NCBI GenBank assembly: GCA_030828305.1
Contig: JAURCU010000014.1
Span: 1-37,996, forward strand
DNA length: 37,996 bases
Direction of reading: 5' to 3'
Source: Luteolibacter sp.
GTDB taxonomy: Bacteria > Verrucomicrobiota > Verrucomicrobiia > Verrucomicrobiales > Akkermansiaceae
The first letter of the stretch is position 1, and every line of letters starts with the position of its first letter. This document shows positions 7,511 through 17,018 of the stretch, piece by piece. Made by a program: the position numbers and the translations under genes. Under the pieces are notes generated by a model. That model searched no databases. It had not been told where the DNA came from and worked only from the letters and a program-made list of their open reading frames with translations.

Positions 7511-10500
7511 ATGCCCAAAGACACCTCGATTCGCAAAATTCTCGTCATCGGTTCCGGACCCATCGTGATCGGCCAAGGCTGCGAATTCGACTACTCCGGG
7601 GTGCAGGCATGCAAGGCGCTGAAGGAAGAGGGCTACGAAGTCATTCTGGTGAACTCCAATCCGGCCACGATCATGACCGACCCGGAGTTTGCGCATCGCA
7701 CCTACATCGAGCCGATTACTCCGGCGGTGATTGAAAAGATCATGATTCGCGAGAAGCCCGATGCACTGCTGCCCACTCTCGGCGGCCAGACCGCGCTCAA
7801 TGCCTCCATGGACCTGTTCAAGGCGGGCACGCTTGAGAAGCACGGCGTGAAGATGATTGGTGCCAATGCCGAGGCCATCGACAAGGGCGAGGACCGCGAC
7901 CTCTTCAAGCAGGCGATGGAAAAAATCGGCTTGGACATGCCCCAGTCCGGCATCGCCCACACCATGGAGGAAGCCTGGAAGGTGGCTGATGACATCGGCC
8001 GCTTCCCGCTCATCGTCCGCCCCGCCTTCACCCTCGGTGGTTCGGGTGGCGGCATCGCCTACAACCGCGAGGAGTTCGAGGAGATCGTCAGCCGCGGCCT
8101 CGACCTCTCTCCGGTCAGCGAGGTGCTCATCGATGAAAGTCTCCTTGGCTGGAAGGAATTCGAAATGGAGGTGATGCGCGACTGCGCGGACAACTGTGTG
8201 GTCATCTGCTCGATTGAGAACTTCGACCCCATGGGCGTGCACACGGGAGACGCCATTACCGTGGCTCCCATCCAGACCCTTACCGACCGCGAATACCAGA
8301 TCATGCGCGACGCTTCCTTTGCGGTGATCCGCGAGATCGGCGTGGAGACCGGCGGCTCCAACATTCAGTTTGCGATGTGCCCGGAGACGGGCCGCATGAT
8401 TGTGATTGAAATGAACCCGCGTGTGTCGCGCTCCTCGGCACTCGCCTCCAAGGCAACGGGTTTCCCCATTGCCAAGATCGCCGCCAAGCTGGCGGTGGGT
8501 TACACCCTCGACGAACTTCCCAACGACATCACCCGCGAGACCCCGGCCTCCTTCGAGCCAACCATCGACTACGTGGTCACCAAGATCCCGCGCTTCACCT
8601 TTGAGAAGTTCCCGACCGCCAATGCGACGCTGACCACTTCGATGAAGGCCGTCGGCGAGGCCATGTCCATTGGCCGCACCTTCAAGGAGAGCATGCAAAA
8701 GTGCCTGCGCTCACTCGAAACCGGCCGTTTCGGCTTCGGTTTTGACGGCAAGGATCCCAAGAATCCGACCAAGGAGGAGATCACCCGCAAGCTGACCATT
8801 CCCAACGCCGAGCGCATCTTCTGGCTCCAGACCGCCTTCACCCAAGGCTGGAGCATCGAGGAAGTCTTCGAGGCCACCAAGATCGATCCCTGGTTCCTGC
8901 AGCACCTCAAGCAAATCGCCGACGAGGGCAAGGATCTCAGCAACATGGATCTCAAACGGGCCAAGAAAATGGGTTTCTCCGACCGCCAGATTTCCATCGC
9001 CCGTGGTTGCAGCGAGGATGAAGTCCGTGCCGAGCGCATCGAAAAGGGCATCGTGCCGGGTTACCGCCTTGTCGACACCTGTGCCGCCGAGTTCGAGGCA
9101 TACACGCCCTACTTCTACTCCAGTTACGGTGACGAAAACGAAGCCCGTCAATCCGACAAAAAGAAGATCATCATTCTCGGCGGTGGTCCCAACCGCATTG
9201 GCCAGGGTATCGAGTTCGACTATTGTTGCGTGCACGCCGCCTTCGCGGCCAAGGAACTCGGCTACGAGGCCATCATGGTCAACTCCAATCCCGAAACCGT
9301 CTCCACCGACTACGACACCTCCGACAAGCTCTTCTTCGAGCCCCTTACCCTCGAAGACGTGCTCAACATCTGCGAGCAGGAGAAGCCGCATGGTGTGATC
9401 GTGCAGTTCGGCGGTCAAACTCCCCTCAACCTTGCGGCTGATCTGGAGCGCCATGGCGTGCCCATCATCGGCACCTCGCCCAAGTCCATTGAACAGGCCG
9501 AGGACCGCAAGTTCTTCTCGGCCCTTCTCGATAAAATCGGCCTCAAGCAGGCCGAGGCCGGAACTGCCACCAACGAAGCGGAGGCGCTGGAGGTCGCCAA
9601 CAAGATCGGCTACCCGGTGCTGGTGCGTCCCTCCTTTGTCTTGGGTGGCCGCGCGATGATGATCGTCTACAGTGATGAGGAGCTGAGGCGCTACATGCGC
9701 GATGCTGTGGATGCCTCGCCTGAGAGACCTGTGCTCGTCGACCGTTTCCTCGATGGCGCGACCGAGATTGACGTCGACTGCATCAGTGACGGCGAGATTG
9801 CCGTCATCGGCTCGGTCATGCAGCACATCGAGCAGGCAGGGATTCATTCCGGTGACTCGGCCTGTGTGATTCCCTCCTTCAGCTTGTCGGACAAAATCAA
9901 GGCCGAGATCGAGCGTGCTGCGCGCGAGATGGCCAACGAGCTCAACGTGATTGGCCTCATGAACATCCAGTTCGCAGTCAAGGACGAGGAGCTCTATGTG
10001 ATTGAAGTCAACCCGCGCGCCTCGCGCACCGTGCCCTTCGTTTCCAAGGCCACCGGCGTTTCTCTGGCGAAGCTCGCTGCGAAAGTGATGCTCGGCCACA
10101 AACTCACTGATCTTGGCTTCACCGAAACCATTGTTCCCACACACTACGCGGTGAAGGAAGCCGTCTTCCCCTGGAATCGTTTCCCCGGTGTCGACACCGT
10201 GCTTGGTCCCGAGATGAAATCCACAGGTGAAGTCATGGGCATCGATACCGACCTCGGCATGGCCTACGCCAAGAGCCAGATCTCGTCGTTCAACCCGCTA
10301 CCTGAGAAAGGCAACGTCTTTCTCTCGGTGTCCGATCGCGACAAAGATCGCGCCGTGGCCATCGCGCGCGAGCTTGTTGAGTTGGGCTTCACCCTGTTCT
10401 CGACCGGCGGCACTCATCAGCGCCTGATCGAGGAGGGCATTGCTGCCAATAAGCTGCATAAGCTGCATGAGGGTGCGCGCCCCAACGTCATCGACATGCT

Positions 10501-10717
10501 CAAGAACCGCGAGATCAAGTTTATCATCAACACGCCGAGCACTCACGAGGCGCGCGCAGATGAGGTCAAGATCCGTTCCACGGCCATCGCCGAGAAGACC
10601 TCCTACGTGACCAACCTGGCAGCAGCCGAAGCTTGCGTGAAGGCGATCCGCTCACTTCAGGAGCAGGAGTTGACGGTCAAAAGCATCCAGGAATATGCCG
10701 AGGCAGTGAAGAGCTGA
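7511..10717 (+). CDS. carB: Carbamoyl phosphate synthase, large subunit
   Basis: Cytoplasmic synthetase subunit that makes carbamoyl phosphate from bicarbonate, ammonia (passed from the CarA glutaminase) and two ATP, feeding pyrimidine and arginine synthesis. The 1068 residues match the usual length of about 1070. The two homologous halves are clear: [22 protein letters not shown] at the N-terminus is echoed by [20 protein letters not shown] near residue 555. Each half contains an ATP-grasp domain ([13 protein letters not shown] and [13 protein letters not shown]) with the metal-binding E-N-P-R motifs. The C-terminal MGS-like regulatory domain begins at about residue 935 ([14 protein letters not shown]). 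carA is not in this window, so the two subunits are not adjacent downstream or immediately upstream. No convincing Shine-Dalgarno precedes the ATG. Confidence 0.98.
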   Translation: MPKDTSIRKILVIGSGPIVIGQGCEFDYSGVQACKALKEEGYEVILVNSNPATIMTDPEFAHRTYIEPITPAVIEKIMIREKPDALLPTLGGQTALNASMDLFKAGTLEKHGVKMIGANAEAIDKGEDRDLFKQAMEKIGLDMPQSGIAHTMEEAWKVADDIGRFPLIVRPAFTLGGSGGGIAYNREEFEEIVSRGLDLSPVSEVLIDESLLGWKEFEMEVMRDCADNCVVICSIENFDPMGVHTGDAITVAPIQTLTDREYQIMRDASFAVIREIGVETGGSNIQFAMCPETGRMIVIEMNPRVSRSSALASKATGFPIAKIAAKLAVGYTLDELPNDITRETPASFEPTIDYVVTKIPRFTFEKFPTANATLTTSMKAVGEAMSIGRTFKESMQKCLRSLETGRFGFGFDGKDPKNPTKEEITRKLTIPNAERIFWLQTAFTQGWSIEEVFEATKIDPWFLQHLKQIADEGKDLSNMDLKRAKKMGFSDRQISIARGCSEDEVRAERIEKGIVPGYRLVDTCAAEFEAYTPYFYSSYGDENEARQSDKKKIIILGGGPNRIGQGIEFDYCCVHAAFAAKELGYEAIMVNSNPETVSTDYDTSDKLFFEPLTLEDVLNICEQEKPHGVIVQFGGQTPLNLAADLERHGVPIIGTSPKSIEQAEDRKFFSALLDKIGLKQAEAGTATNEAEALEVANKIGYPVLVRPSFVLGGRAMMIVYSDEELRRYMRDAVDASPERPVLVDRFLDGATEIDVDCISDGEIAVIGSVMQHIEQAGIHSGDSACVIPSFSLSDKIKAEIERAAREMANELNVIGLMNIQFAVKDEELYVIEVNPRASRTVPFVSKATGVSLAKLAAKVMLGHKLTDLGFTETIVPTHYAVKEAVFPWNRFPGVDTVLGPEMKSTGEVMGIDTDLGMAYAKSQISSFNPLPEKGNVFLSVSDRDKDRAVAIARELVELGFTLFSTGGTHQRLIEEGIAANKLHKLHEGARPNVIDMLKNREIKFIINTPSTHEARADEVKIRSTAIAEKTSYVTNLAAAEACVKAIRSLQEQELTVKSIQEYAEAVKS

Positions 10718-10792
10718 GTTTGGCATTACGAATGCCTCATTCGGGCTACCTGAAGTTTGACATGCCTTCTAGGGAGGGGCAATGATAGGGCA

Positions 10793-11206
10793 ATGCAGGC
10801 AATCCAATTTGAAGAGTCCATCGCGAACATCCTCAAGCGTGACGCGCGCTTTGATGCTCATGCCTATTTCTTTCTCAAAGAGGCGCTGGACTTCACCCTT
10901 AAGCGAATCGCAGAGACCAATGCCGGCCAGGCCCGCCATGTGAGCGGCGCGGAACTGCTGCTGGGTTTTCGCGATCATGCCCTCGAGCAATTCGGGCCAA
11001 TGGCTGCCACCTTGATGGCCGAGTGGGGCGTGCACCGCGGTGAGGACGTAGGAGACATGGTTTTTCATCTCATCGAAGAGCAGGTTTTTGGCAAGCAGGA
11101 GAGCGATAGCCACAAGGATTTCGCCGATGTCATGAATCTCATGGGGTCCCTGCAGGCACCTTTCCTGCCCGAGTCGAAATTGGCAGCGACCAAAGGCGGA
11201 TGCTGA
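10793..11206 (+). CDS. Minf_1886 family protein (function unknown)
   Basis: Cytoplasmic protein of 137 residues with no signal peptide or membrane segment. It opens MQAIQFEESI, with FDAHAYFFLKEALDFT, RHVSGAELLLGFRDHALEQFGPMAATLMAEWGV and GDMVFHLIEEQ in order. I recognise this as the short family, common in Planctomycetes and Verrucomicrobia, named after Minf_1886; that identification comes from memory of the family pattern. It appears mostly helical. ATG 10793 fits the conserved start; a longer frame from 10757 exists but its first codons are not family-like. The gene lies 75 bases after carB on the same strand and may be co-transcribed. No function is known to me. The Lys/Gly/Cys end (ATKGGC) is unremarkable. 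Confidence 0.8.
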   Translation: MQAIQFEESIANILKRDARFDAHAYFFLKEALDFTLKRIAETNAGQARHVSGAELLLGFRDHALEQFGPMAATLMAEWGVHRGEDVGDMVFHLIEEQVFGKQESDSHKDFADVMNLMGSLQAPFLPESKLAATKGGC

Positions 11207-11255
11207 GGGTTTCTTTAAGAAGCATGTAATTCCTGGGGATTTTGGCGTTTTTGTC

Positions 11256-11275
11256 GCCCATTTGATGGCTTTTTT
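11256..11275 (+). terminator. Candidate Rho-independent terminator
   Basis: Fifty bases after the Minf_1886-family gene, GCC(C)AT pairs with ATGGC around a short TTG loop (11256-11269, one bulged C). Six T follow (11270-11275). The stem is only five base pairs. An alternative stem GGCG/CGCC (11244-11258) would compete with it. It sits before the next gene, whose ribosome binding site is at 11305. Confidence 0.35.
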
Positions 11276-11315
11276 CTTGAGGCTGTCGCGCAGCGTGATT
11301 GTCTGAGGAGCCTTT

Positions 11316-11975
11316 TTGATATCGCATATGTCGTTGTTTCCAAATTTCAAGCAATCTGCTCACGAGCAAAGCTCGGGTAGCCTTCATGTGGATCGTAGGC
11401 ATATTCTCAGCGGGCTCGGAATGGCTGGCCTCGGTTGCCTCTTTGCGGGGGCCTCCTCGAGCGCCTCTGCCAGAGAAGTTGTGCTGCGCGTCGGCGGCGG
11501 GGACCACCAGCCTGACCTGCCCGAAGAGTGGCTGCGTCGCAATCGCTACGCTTCGTCTTATCAGCGTTACATTCGCTCGCTTCATCTTAAAAGCATCGAT
11601 CCGGCCCAGTTTCTCGCTTCCCACGCCAAGCAACGCCGTGGCGTCTGGAATGCACTGCCACCCCGCCAAGACTGGCGCCGCATGGGATATGTGCTCAAGG
11701 TTGTCGACCGCATTGCCAAGGAAATGAACGTCAGGGATGTGGAGATCATCTCCGCATACCGTTCAGACGCCTACAATGCCCGCTGCTATGGTGCCAAGAA
11801 GGGCTCATGGCATCGAGAAAATGTGGCCGTGGATGTCAGTTTCGCCAGCACCCGCTCTTCCCAGGTGACCCGAACCGCCCGCCAGCTACGCGAGCTCGGC
11901 CTGTTCCGCGGTGGAGTGGGTGGTTATCGCAATTTCACACATGTGGATGCGCGCGGATTTAATGTTGATTGGTAA
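11316..11975 (+). CDS. Exported M15-type (YcbK/DUF882-like) peptidase
   Basis: Protein of 219 residues with a Tat-like leader: a twin arginine at residues 27-28 (RRHILSG) followed by a hydrophobic stretch ending near ASSSASA. The C-terminal half has the D-Ala-D-Ala carboxypeptidase M15A pattern: SAYRSDAYN at 146-154, then likely zinc ligands His166 (GSWH), Asp173 (AVDV) and His209 (FTHVDARG). Such proteins cut or bind peptidoglycan in the periplasm. GAGGAG (11305-11310) is five bases before TTG 11316 but 17 bases before ATG 11328, so TTG is favoured; the ATG start would remove four residues. A reader may prefer the ATG. The spacer between signal and catalytic domain (about 55-120) matches nothing I know. 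Confidence 0.8.
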   Translation: MISHMSLFPNFKQSAHEQSSGSLHVDRRHILSGLGMAGLGCLFAGASSSASAREVVLRVGGGDHQPDLPEEWLRRNRYASSYQRYIRSLHLKSIDPAQFLASHAKQRRGVWNALPPRQDWRRMGYVLKVVDRIAKEMNVRDVEIISAYRSDAYNARCYGAKKGSWHRENVAVDVSFASTRSSQVTRTARQLRELGLFRGGVGGYRNFTHVDARGFNVDW

Positions 11976-12009
11976 CCCAGGCCAAGCCGACAGGGGCTGC
12001 AAACACTCA

Positions 12010-12095
12010 GCCACACCTCATTTTGTGGCAAACATGATCAAGATGGGCCCCAAGCCGATACATTTAATGCATTTCTGTGGCAACTTTTTGCCACA
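12010..12095. promoter_or_regulatory. Pair of TGTGGC/GCCACA inverted repeats
   Basis: The 141-base gap before the DUF1549 gene holds GCCACA (12010-12015)-8 bases-TGTGGC (12024-12029). Forty-six bases later comes a perfect TGTGGCAA (12076-12083)-CTTT-TTGCCACA (12088-12095). The octamer TGTGGCAA also occurs in direct orientation at 12024-12031. The second palindrome ends 21 bases before the ATG. These look like regulator binding sites or leader hairpins for the DUF1549/DUF1501 pair. No T-run suggests a terminator. Confidence 0.5.
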
Positions 12096-12116
12096 AGGGT
12101 AGTTTAATCCGCTGAG

Positions 12117-14162
12117 ATGAATCGACTTTGCGCCCTAATCCCCTGCGTCGGCCTGTTAACCGGATTGCTATCTGCGGAGCCTCTCGCACCGCAGGTTGTG
12201 AAACGTGCCGCAGAACAGATTGATCGCTATCTGGCGCAGGACTACAGCAAGGTGCGGGTCATGCCGGAAGCTCGCATCGATGATGGTGCCTTTGTCCGCC
12301 GCGCCTACCTGCTCATTGTCGGCCGTATCCCAAGCGCTGAGGAAGCCAAAGCCTTCATCGAAGACCGCTCGATGAGCAAGCGTGCCGACTTGGTCGATAA
12401 ACTCGTGGCCTCCCCAGGATACGAGTCCCACCTTTTCAACTGGGCTGGCGATCTGCTGCGCTTAAAAACGCGCTCGGGTCGCGAGAAGCACGGTCTTGGC
12501 TGGCATGTCTGGCTGCGCAACTCCATCACTCAGGACAAGCCGTGGGACGACATGGTCAGGGAAATGCTCGGCTCGAGTGGTCATTCGGTGAGCGACCCCG
12601 CGGTCGGCTACTACCTGCGTGATCGCAACATGCATTTGGACAACTTCAGCAACACCATGCAGGTCTTCCTTGGCCAGCAAATGGGTTGCGCCCAATGCCA
12701 CGACCACCCCTTTGACGACTGGACCCAGTATGACTACTACCAGATGGCCGCTTTCGGTGGCGGCATCCAATACCGCAGCGCCGACATGCAGGCCATGGTG
12801 CGCAAGGTCGCCGTCGAGATCAGGGATAGAAAGAACGACATTGCGCGTGATCGCGAAGAGCCTGCGGATAAGCGGGACATGCGGGGCCAGAGCCGCGAGC
12901 AGAGCCGTGAGCGCCATCTGGCCACGCGCAAGGCCGAACGTGATTTGCGCCTCATCTCTCGCTATCTCAATAACGATGCAATCACCGACAACGATGACAG
13001 GCAATTGCTTCTGCCCAAGGATTACAAATACTCAGACGGCAAGCCGGGCGAGGCAGTCCAGGCCGAGACCCTATTCGGTCCCAAGCTTCAGGATGTGGCT
13101 CCCGAAAAACGCAAGGAGGCTTTCGCCCAATGGGTGAGCTCACCGGAAAACCCTTTCTTTACCAAGACCATTGTCAACCGCATGTGGGAGCGCACCTTTG
13201 GCGCACCGCTTTACGACTCCTTGGATGACCTCAAGAGTGATTCCAAAAGCGCTCACCCCAAATTGGCGGCCGTTCTTGAGACATACATGAAGGAATGTGA
13301 CTACGACCTTCGCCAGTTTCAGCGCATCCTCTATCATACACAACTCTTCGAGATAGAGTGCATGGCCAATGAGCCAGTGCTTGGCGAGCCTGTGCTGTTT
13401 CGCGGCATGGTGCTGCGCAGGATGAGTGCCGAGCAGCTATACGACTCCTTCTTGGTGATGCGCCACGGCGAGATTGATGACAGCATCAACTCAAGCTTTG
13501 AGCAAAACTGGCAAAGCCATGTCAGCATGGTGAATGCCGTGTTTGACATGCCCGCCAAGGAGTTATTGGTCCTTGCGGAAACCGCGGAACAGGGCGAGAA
13601 GCGATTACGGGATGCACAAGCTGCGATGCGGCAGGCCCAGATAAGCCTACGCGACGCCGAAAGCCGCGAGCAGAAAATCGAGGCCCAGGCCACAATGAAT
13701 CGGGCCCGTAAAGAGATGAGTGAAGCACGTGCCCAGTCCAACCCGTTGATGTCCATGTCGATGATGACCATGGAGACTGGCGGGCGCAAAAACCACGGCC
13801 TGCGCCGTGCTTCTGAACTCGCGGCTCCATTCGATCCCGGCCACATGGTTCGTGAGTTTGGTGGATCTGATCGCGAAACCCCCTCTTCGGGTCATACCGA
13901 TGCCACCGTTCCGCAGGTACTGACCCTGCTCAATAACTGGCAGACCCATCCTCTGGGCAACAAGAAGTATCACCTGCCCAAAAACCTCTACAAAATGGAC
14001 TCTGCCAACAAGAAGCTCGAGTATCTCTTCCTGGCCCTGCTGGGCACCAAGCCAGAGCCCAGGGAAACGAGCAAGTATGTCTCGCTGGTGGAAAATTACC
14101 AGACACTCAACGATCTCGCTACCGCGATCGTCAACTCCAAGCGCTTCATCTTCATCCAATAA
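12117..14162 (+). CDS. Exported DUF1549/DUF1553 protein
   Basis: Exported protein of 681 residues with a signal peptide (about residues 1-20, ending LLSAEPLA). DUF1549 occupies about 30-230 and includes GCAQCHDHPFDDW, a C-x-x-C-H at Cys191/Cys194/His195. The DUF1553 part covers roughly 330-670, with SPENPFFTKTIVNRMWERTFG and RRMSAEQLYDSF. The pair DUF1549/DUF1553 plus DUF1501 is strongly expanded in Planctomycetes and Verrucomicrobia. Its biochemical role is not settled; involvement in polysaccharide breakdown has been suggested. Unusual here are two charged, probably coiled-coil stretches: about 235-285 (RDRKNDIARDREEP and similar) and about 475-545 (many Glu/Arg/Gln/Ala). There is no N-terminal planctomycete cytochrome domain as in larger relatives. 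The DUF1501 gene follows after 24 bases. Confidence 0.88.
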   Translation: MNRLCALIPCVGLLTGLLSAEPLAPQVVKRAAEQIDRYLAQDYSKVRVMPEARIDDGAFVRRAYLLIVGRIPSAEEAKAFIEDRSMSKRADLVDKLVASPGYESHLFNWAGDLLRLKTRSGREKHGLGWHVWLRNSITQDKPWDDMVREMLGSSGHSVSDPAVGYYLRDRNMHLDNFSNTMQVFLGQQMGCAQCHDHPFDDWTQYDYYQMAAFGGGIQYRSADMQAMVRKVAVEIRDRKNDIARDREEPADKRDMRGQSREQSRERHLATRKAERDLRLISRYLNNDAITDNDDRQLLLPKDYKYSDGKPGEAVQAETLFGPKLQDVAPEKRKEAFAQWVSSPENPFFTKTIVNRMWERTFGAPLYDSLDDLKSDSKSAHPKLAAVLETYMKECDYDLRQFQRILYHTQLFEIECMANEPVLGEPVLFRGMVLRRMSAEQLYDSFLVMRHGEIDDSINSSFEQNWQSHVSMVNAVFDMPAKELLVLAETAEQGEKRLRDAQAAMRQAQISLRDAESREQKIEAQATMNRARKEMSEARAQSNPLMSMSMMTMETGGRKNHGLRRASELAAPFDPGHMVREFGGSDRETPSSGHTDATVPQVLTLLNNWQTHPLGNKKYHLPKNLYKMDSANKKLEYLFLALLGTKPEPRETSKYVSLVENYQTLNDLATAIVNSKRFIFIQ

Positions 14163-14186
14163 GCCGCCCAAAAACTTCCCATCAGC

Positions 14187-15503
14187 ATGAACCCTAATCG
14201 TCTCAACGAACTCAACCGCCGCGACTTCCTCAGCACCACGGCCAAAACCTGCTTTGGTCTAACCATTGGTGGCTCGATGGCGCGCCTTTTCAATGACAAT
14301 GCGTGGGCGGTTGACCCGGCAATTGCCAGAGCGGGTGGTGGCAAGGCCAAGCACGTGATCTATCTCTACATGTCGGGTGGCATGACCCACATCGACACCT
14401 TCGACCCCAAGCCCGAGGCGCCCTCTGAATTCCGTGGTTCAACAAAGGCGATTAGCACCAAGGTGGATGGAATCCAACTCGGCCATTGCCTGCCCATGCT
14501 CGCCAAGCAGATGGATAAGGTAGCACTCGTCCGTTCGCTCTCAACCACCCAGGGTGCTCATGAACAAGGCAAGTACCTGATGCACACCGGTTATTCCCCA
14601 AGGGGCTCCGTGTTGCACCCGTCTTCGGGTTCCTGGACTGCCAAGCTGACAGCTCGCATCAGCGAGGACCTCCCGCCCTTTGTTCTGATTGGTGGCGGCA
14701 ACCAGCATCCAGGTGCCGGTTTTTTCGAGCCCAACAGTGCGCCGCTGCCCATTGGAGATCCCGAAAAGGGACTCCAAAACGTCGAGCCGCGTGACAATAC
14801 GACGGACGCTTCCCTCAAGCGTCAACTCGACATGCGTCTGGATCTCGACCATGACTTCGACACCAAGTTTCACCGCGGACAAAAGACCGTGCGCGCATAC
14901 AACGACATGTATGACTCGGCAATCAAGATGATGAAATCCAAGGATCTCGAGGCTTTCGATCTGTCGCGCGAATCCGAAGTCACCCGCAATGCCTATGGGC
15001 GCGAGCGTTTTTCCCAAGGAGTGCTGCTTGCTCGCCGGTTGGTTGAGAAAGGCGTGCGATTCGTAGAGGTTGAATACGGAGGCTTCGACTGGCATGCTGA
15101 CAACTTCACCCAGATGGAAGAAAAAATCCCCGTGCTCGACCAGGCGCTGGGCGCCCTTTTGGCGGACCTGTCGGCCAAGGGTCTGCTCGATTCAACCCTT
15201 GTGGTGGTTGCCACCGAGTTTGGTCGCTCGCCGCGCATCGCCAGCGACGCCGGCCGTAACCATTACCCCAAAGCCTTCTCCTGCTTGTTTGCAGGTGGTG
15301 GAGTGAAGGGTGGCTTTGTGCATGGCAAAACGGATGAGACAGCCTCCACAGTCGTGGAAGGCAAGGTTGGTGCCGATGACTTCAACGCGACCATTGCCTT
15401 CGCGCTGGGAATTCCCCACGACAAGGTGGTGATGTCGCCAGCCAAGCGGCCATTCAAGATGGGTGGCAAGGAGGGTCAGCCGATCACCAGCCTGTTTGGT
15501 TGA
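14187..15503 (+). CDS. DUF1501 family exported protein
   Basis: Protein of 438 residues with a clear Tat signal: NRRDFLSTTAK at residues 10-20, then a hydrophobic segment up to about residue 42. DUF1501 proteins have an alkaline-phosphatase/sulfatase-like fold. Conserved pieces seen here are YLYMSGGMTHIDTFDPKP, HGxx-type blocks such as TQGAHEQGKYLMHTGY, FVEVEYGGFDWHADN and VVVATEFGRSPR followed by GRNHYPKAFSCLFAGGG. The Asp/His residues in these blocks would be the metal-site candidates. It lies 24 bases after the DUF1549/DUF1553 gene, so the two are almost certainly one operon. The pair probably acts together in the periplasm; substrate unknown. Confidence 0.9.
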   Translation: MNPNRLNELNRRDFLSTTAKTCFGLTIGGSMARLFNDNAWAVDPAIARAGGGKAKHVIYLYMSGGMTHIDTFDPKPEAPSEFRGSTKAISTKVDGIQLGHCLPMLAKQMDKVALVRSLSTTQGAHEQGKYLMHTGYSPRGSVLHPSSGSWTAKLTARISEDLPPFVLIGGGNQHPGAGFFEPNSAPLPIGDPEKGLQNVEPRDNTTDASLKRQLDMRLDLDHDFDTKFHRGQKTVRAYNDMYDSAIKMMKSKDLEAFDLSRESEVTRNAYGRERFSQGVLLARRLVEKGVRFVEVEYGGFDWHADNFTQMEEKIPVLDQALGALLADLSAKGLLDSTLVVVATEFGRSPRIASDAGRNHYPKAFSCLFAGGGVKGGFVHGKTDETASTVVEGKVGADDFNATIAFALGIPHDKVVMSPAKRPFKMGGKEGQPITSLFG

Positions 15504-15518
15504 TCAAGCGGATCAATC
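15498..15518 (+). terminator. Hairpin at the end of the DUF1501 gene
   Basis: GGTTGATC (15498-15505) pairs with GATCAATC (15511-15518) around AAGCG, eight base pairs including one G-U. The TGA stop of the DUF1501 gene lies within the left arm. There is no T-run after it, so it may protect the 3' end or act weakly rather than as a classical terminator. The rest of the gap to 15755 shows no clear site. Confidence 0.3.
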
Positions 15519-15755
15519 CTTTGCCCGCGCTGCATCCCGATGGTGGCCTATTGCCCTGGGCCAGGTCCTTGATCTGTTGAGCTGTTGATTTGTCTTTATT
15601 GTTCTCATGCTGCAGGCGGGCGCTGAGTTCAGAATTGGCGGCATGCATGGGTTCTGAAACTTGCACAGATACCGGGGCGCGCAATTGATCCTCATCGGCG
15701 TGTCATGACGTAGGCCGCAGCGTGGCGCCTCTTGCAAAGGATGGAAGAGGACATC

Positions 15756-17018
15756 ATGCTGCATTCCATGCAGTATCCGGCGCCGGGCCAGTTCGATTTC
15801 AGCCAGCAGCGCAGGACCTTCCGTCTGGAGATGTTGCGCTCAGTACCGCAGGGCGTGATCTTCACTGTTTTTGCGACATTTTCCATCTACGTGGCGATTC
15901 GCGAGTTCGACCTCTCGCCATGGATGAAGGGAGCGATCCTCAGCTCAAGCAGTGTGGGTTTGTTGCTCAGTCTTTTTGTCGTGCAGTTGATCAGGCGCAT
16001 TGGATGGTCAGTCAACCGCATGGCAGCCGCTTTGTGGTCGATTGCCTCTCTTGGTTTTCTGCTGGCGGCCTTCGCGGGAGATTCGGGCCTCCTGTATTTT
16101 GGCGGGGTTTGCTTTGCAATGATGGCACTCGGTTCGGGTCTGCCCATCATGTCACAGATCTACCGCAAGCATTACGCGGATGAGTCCCGAGGCAGGCTGT
16201 TTTCCAGGAGTTCGCTATCCAGAAGTCTGGTGGCAGCTGCAGCGGGTTGGGGTTTTGGTATGTGGCTGGAGGTTGGGGGCAGTTACCGATTGCTCTTCAT
16301 CGTCTATGCGTTCGGTTGCTTGTGGATGTCGGGCTGTGTGTTGGCGATGGCCCCGGTCCTCTTGCGTGCTTCCAATCGGATCCAATGGTTCGATGCCTTC
16401 CGTCATGCCGGCGAGGATAGGGCTTTTCGCAAGCTGCTGGGTGTCTGGATGATCCTGGGCCTCGGCAATCTGACGGCCGCGGCTCTCTTTGTTGAGTTCA
16501 TCGGCAATCCGAAGTACGGTTTTTGCCTGGCGGCGGACCAGAGTGGACTTATTACCAGCACGATTCCGATGGTGGCAGCCATGGTCGCGGTGCTACCGTG
16601 GGGCTGGATTTTTGATCGCTTGCCATTCTATCAGGTGCGCGCGGTCGTCAACCTGTTCTTCATTGTTGGCATTCTCCTCTACTTTTTGGGAGGCAGCGTT
16701 TTCTGGCTTTGTGCGGGAATCGCAATGCACGGCATCGCTCGCTCGGGCGGTGAAATCCTATGGTCGCTGTGGACCACGCGCTTTGCCGAGGGTGAGCGTG
16801 TTGCGGAGTATCAGAGCGTGCACAGTTTTCTTACGGGCGTGCGCGGCGTGGTGGCGCCCTTGATCGCATTCACGGTTGTGGGCGCCATGGGAGCGGTGAG
16901 TGTGGCTTGGATTTCTGCGGGCCTGATGGGCCTCTCCACCCTGATGATCCTGCCCGAGATGCTCAATGAATGGCGTGCCCGGAGTTCCGGTGATTCTTCA
17001 ACAGAGCTTAATCCTTGA
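15756..17018 (+). CDS. Major facilitator superfamily transporter
   Basis: Inner-membrane protein of 420 residues with about 10-12 hydrophobic segments and the two-half pattern of MFS carriers. The first helix follows LRSVPQGVIFTVFATF; later segments include SSVGLLLSLFVVQLI, a central loop around residues 195-225, and WGWIFDRLPFYQVRAV at the start of the second half. That WIFDR-x-x segment resembles the cytoplasmic G-x-x-x-D-R motif A. ATG 15756 is chosen because GAAGAGG (15744-15750) lies five bases upstream; ATG 15741 would add five residues. Substrate is unknown. Its last 11 bases overlap the convergent esterase gene, tail to tail. Confidence 0.8.
   Translation: MLHSMQYPAPGQFDFSQQRRTFRLEMLRSVPQGVIFTVFATFSIYVAIREFDLSPWMKGAILSSSSVGLLLSLFVVQLIRRIGWSVNRMAAALWSIASLGFLLAAFAGDSGLLYFGGVCFAMMALGSGLPIMSQIYRKHYADESRGRLFSRSSLSRSLVAAAAGWGFGMWLEVGGSYRLLFIVYAFGCLWMSGCVLAMAPVLLRASNRIQWFDAFRHAGEDRAFRKLLGVWMILGLGNLTAAALFVEFIGNPKYGFCLAADQSGLITSTIPMVAAMVAVLPWGWIFDRLPFYQVRAVVNLFFIVGILLYFLGGSVFWLCAGIAMHGIARSGGEILWSLWTTRFAEGERVAEYQSVHSFLTGVRGVVAPLIAFTVVGAMGAVSVAWISAGLMGLSTLMILPEMLNEWRARSSGDSSTELNP

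Noticed and set aside
7463..10144. Long minus-strand open frames (411 and 477 codons) opposite carB
   Set aside because: carB is unambiguous on the plus strand over the whole stretch; the reverse products are His/Gly-rich, typical of antisense shadows.
10722..10736. GGCATT-ACG-AATGCC hairpin after carB
   Set aside because: Six base pairs with no T-run; too weak to call a terminator.
10769..11350. Minus-strand open frame of 193 codons across the Minf_1886-family gene
   Set aside because: The plus-strand gene has the family pattern; the reverse frame also crosses the intergenic region and ends inside another gene's start.
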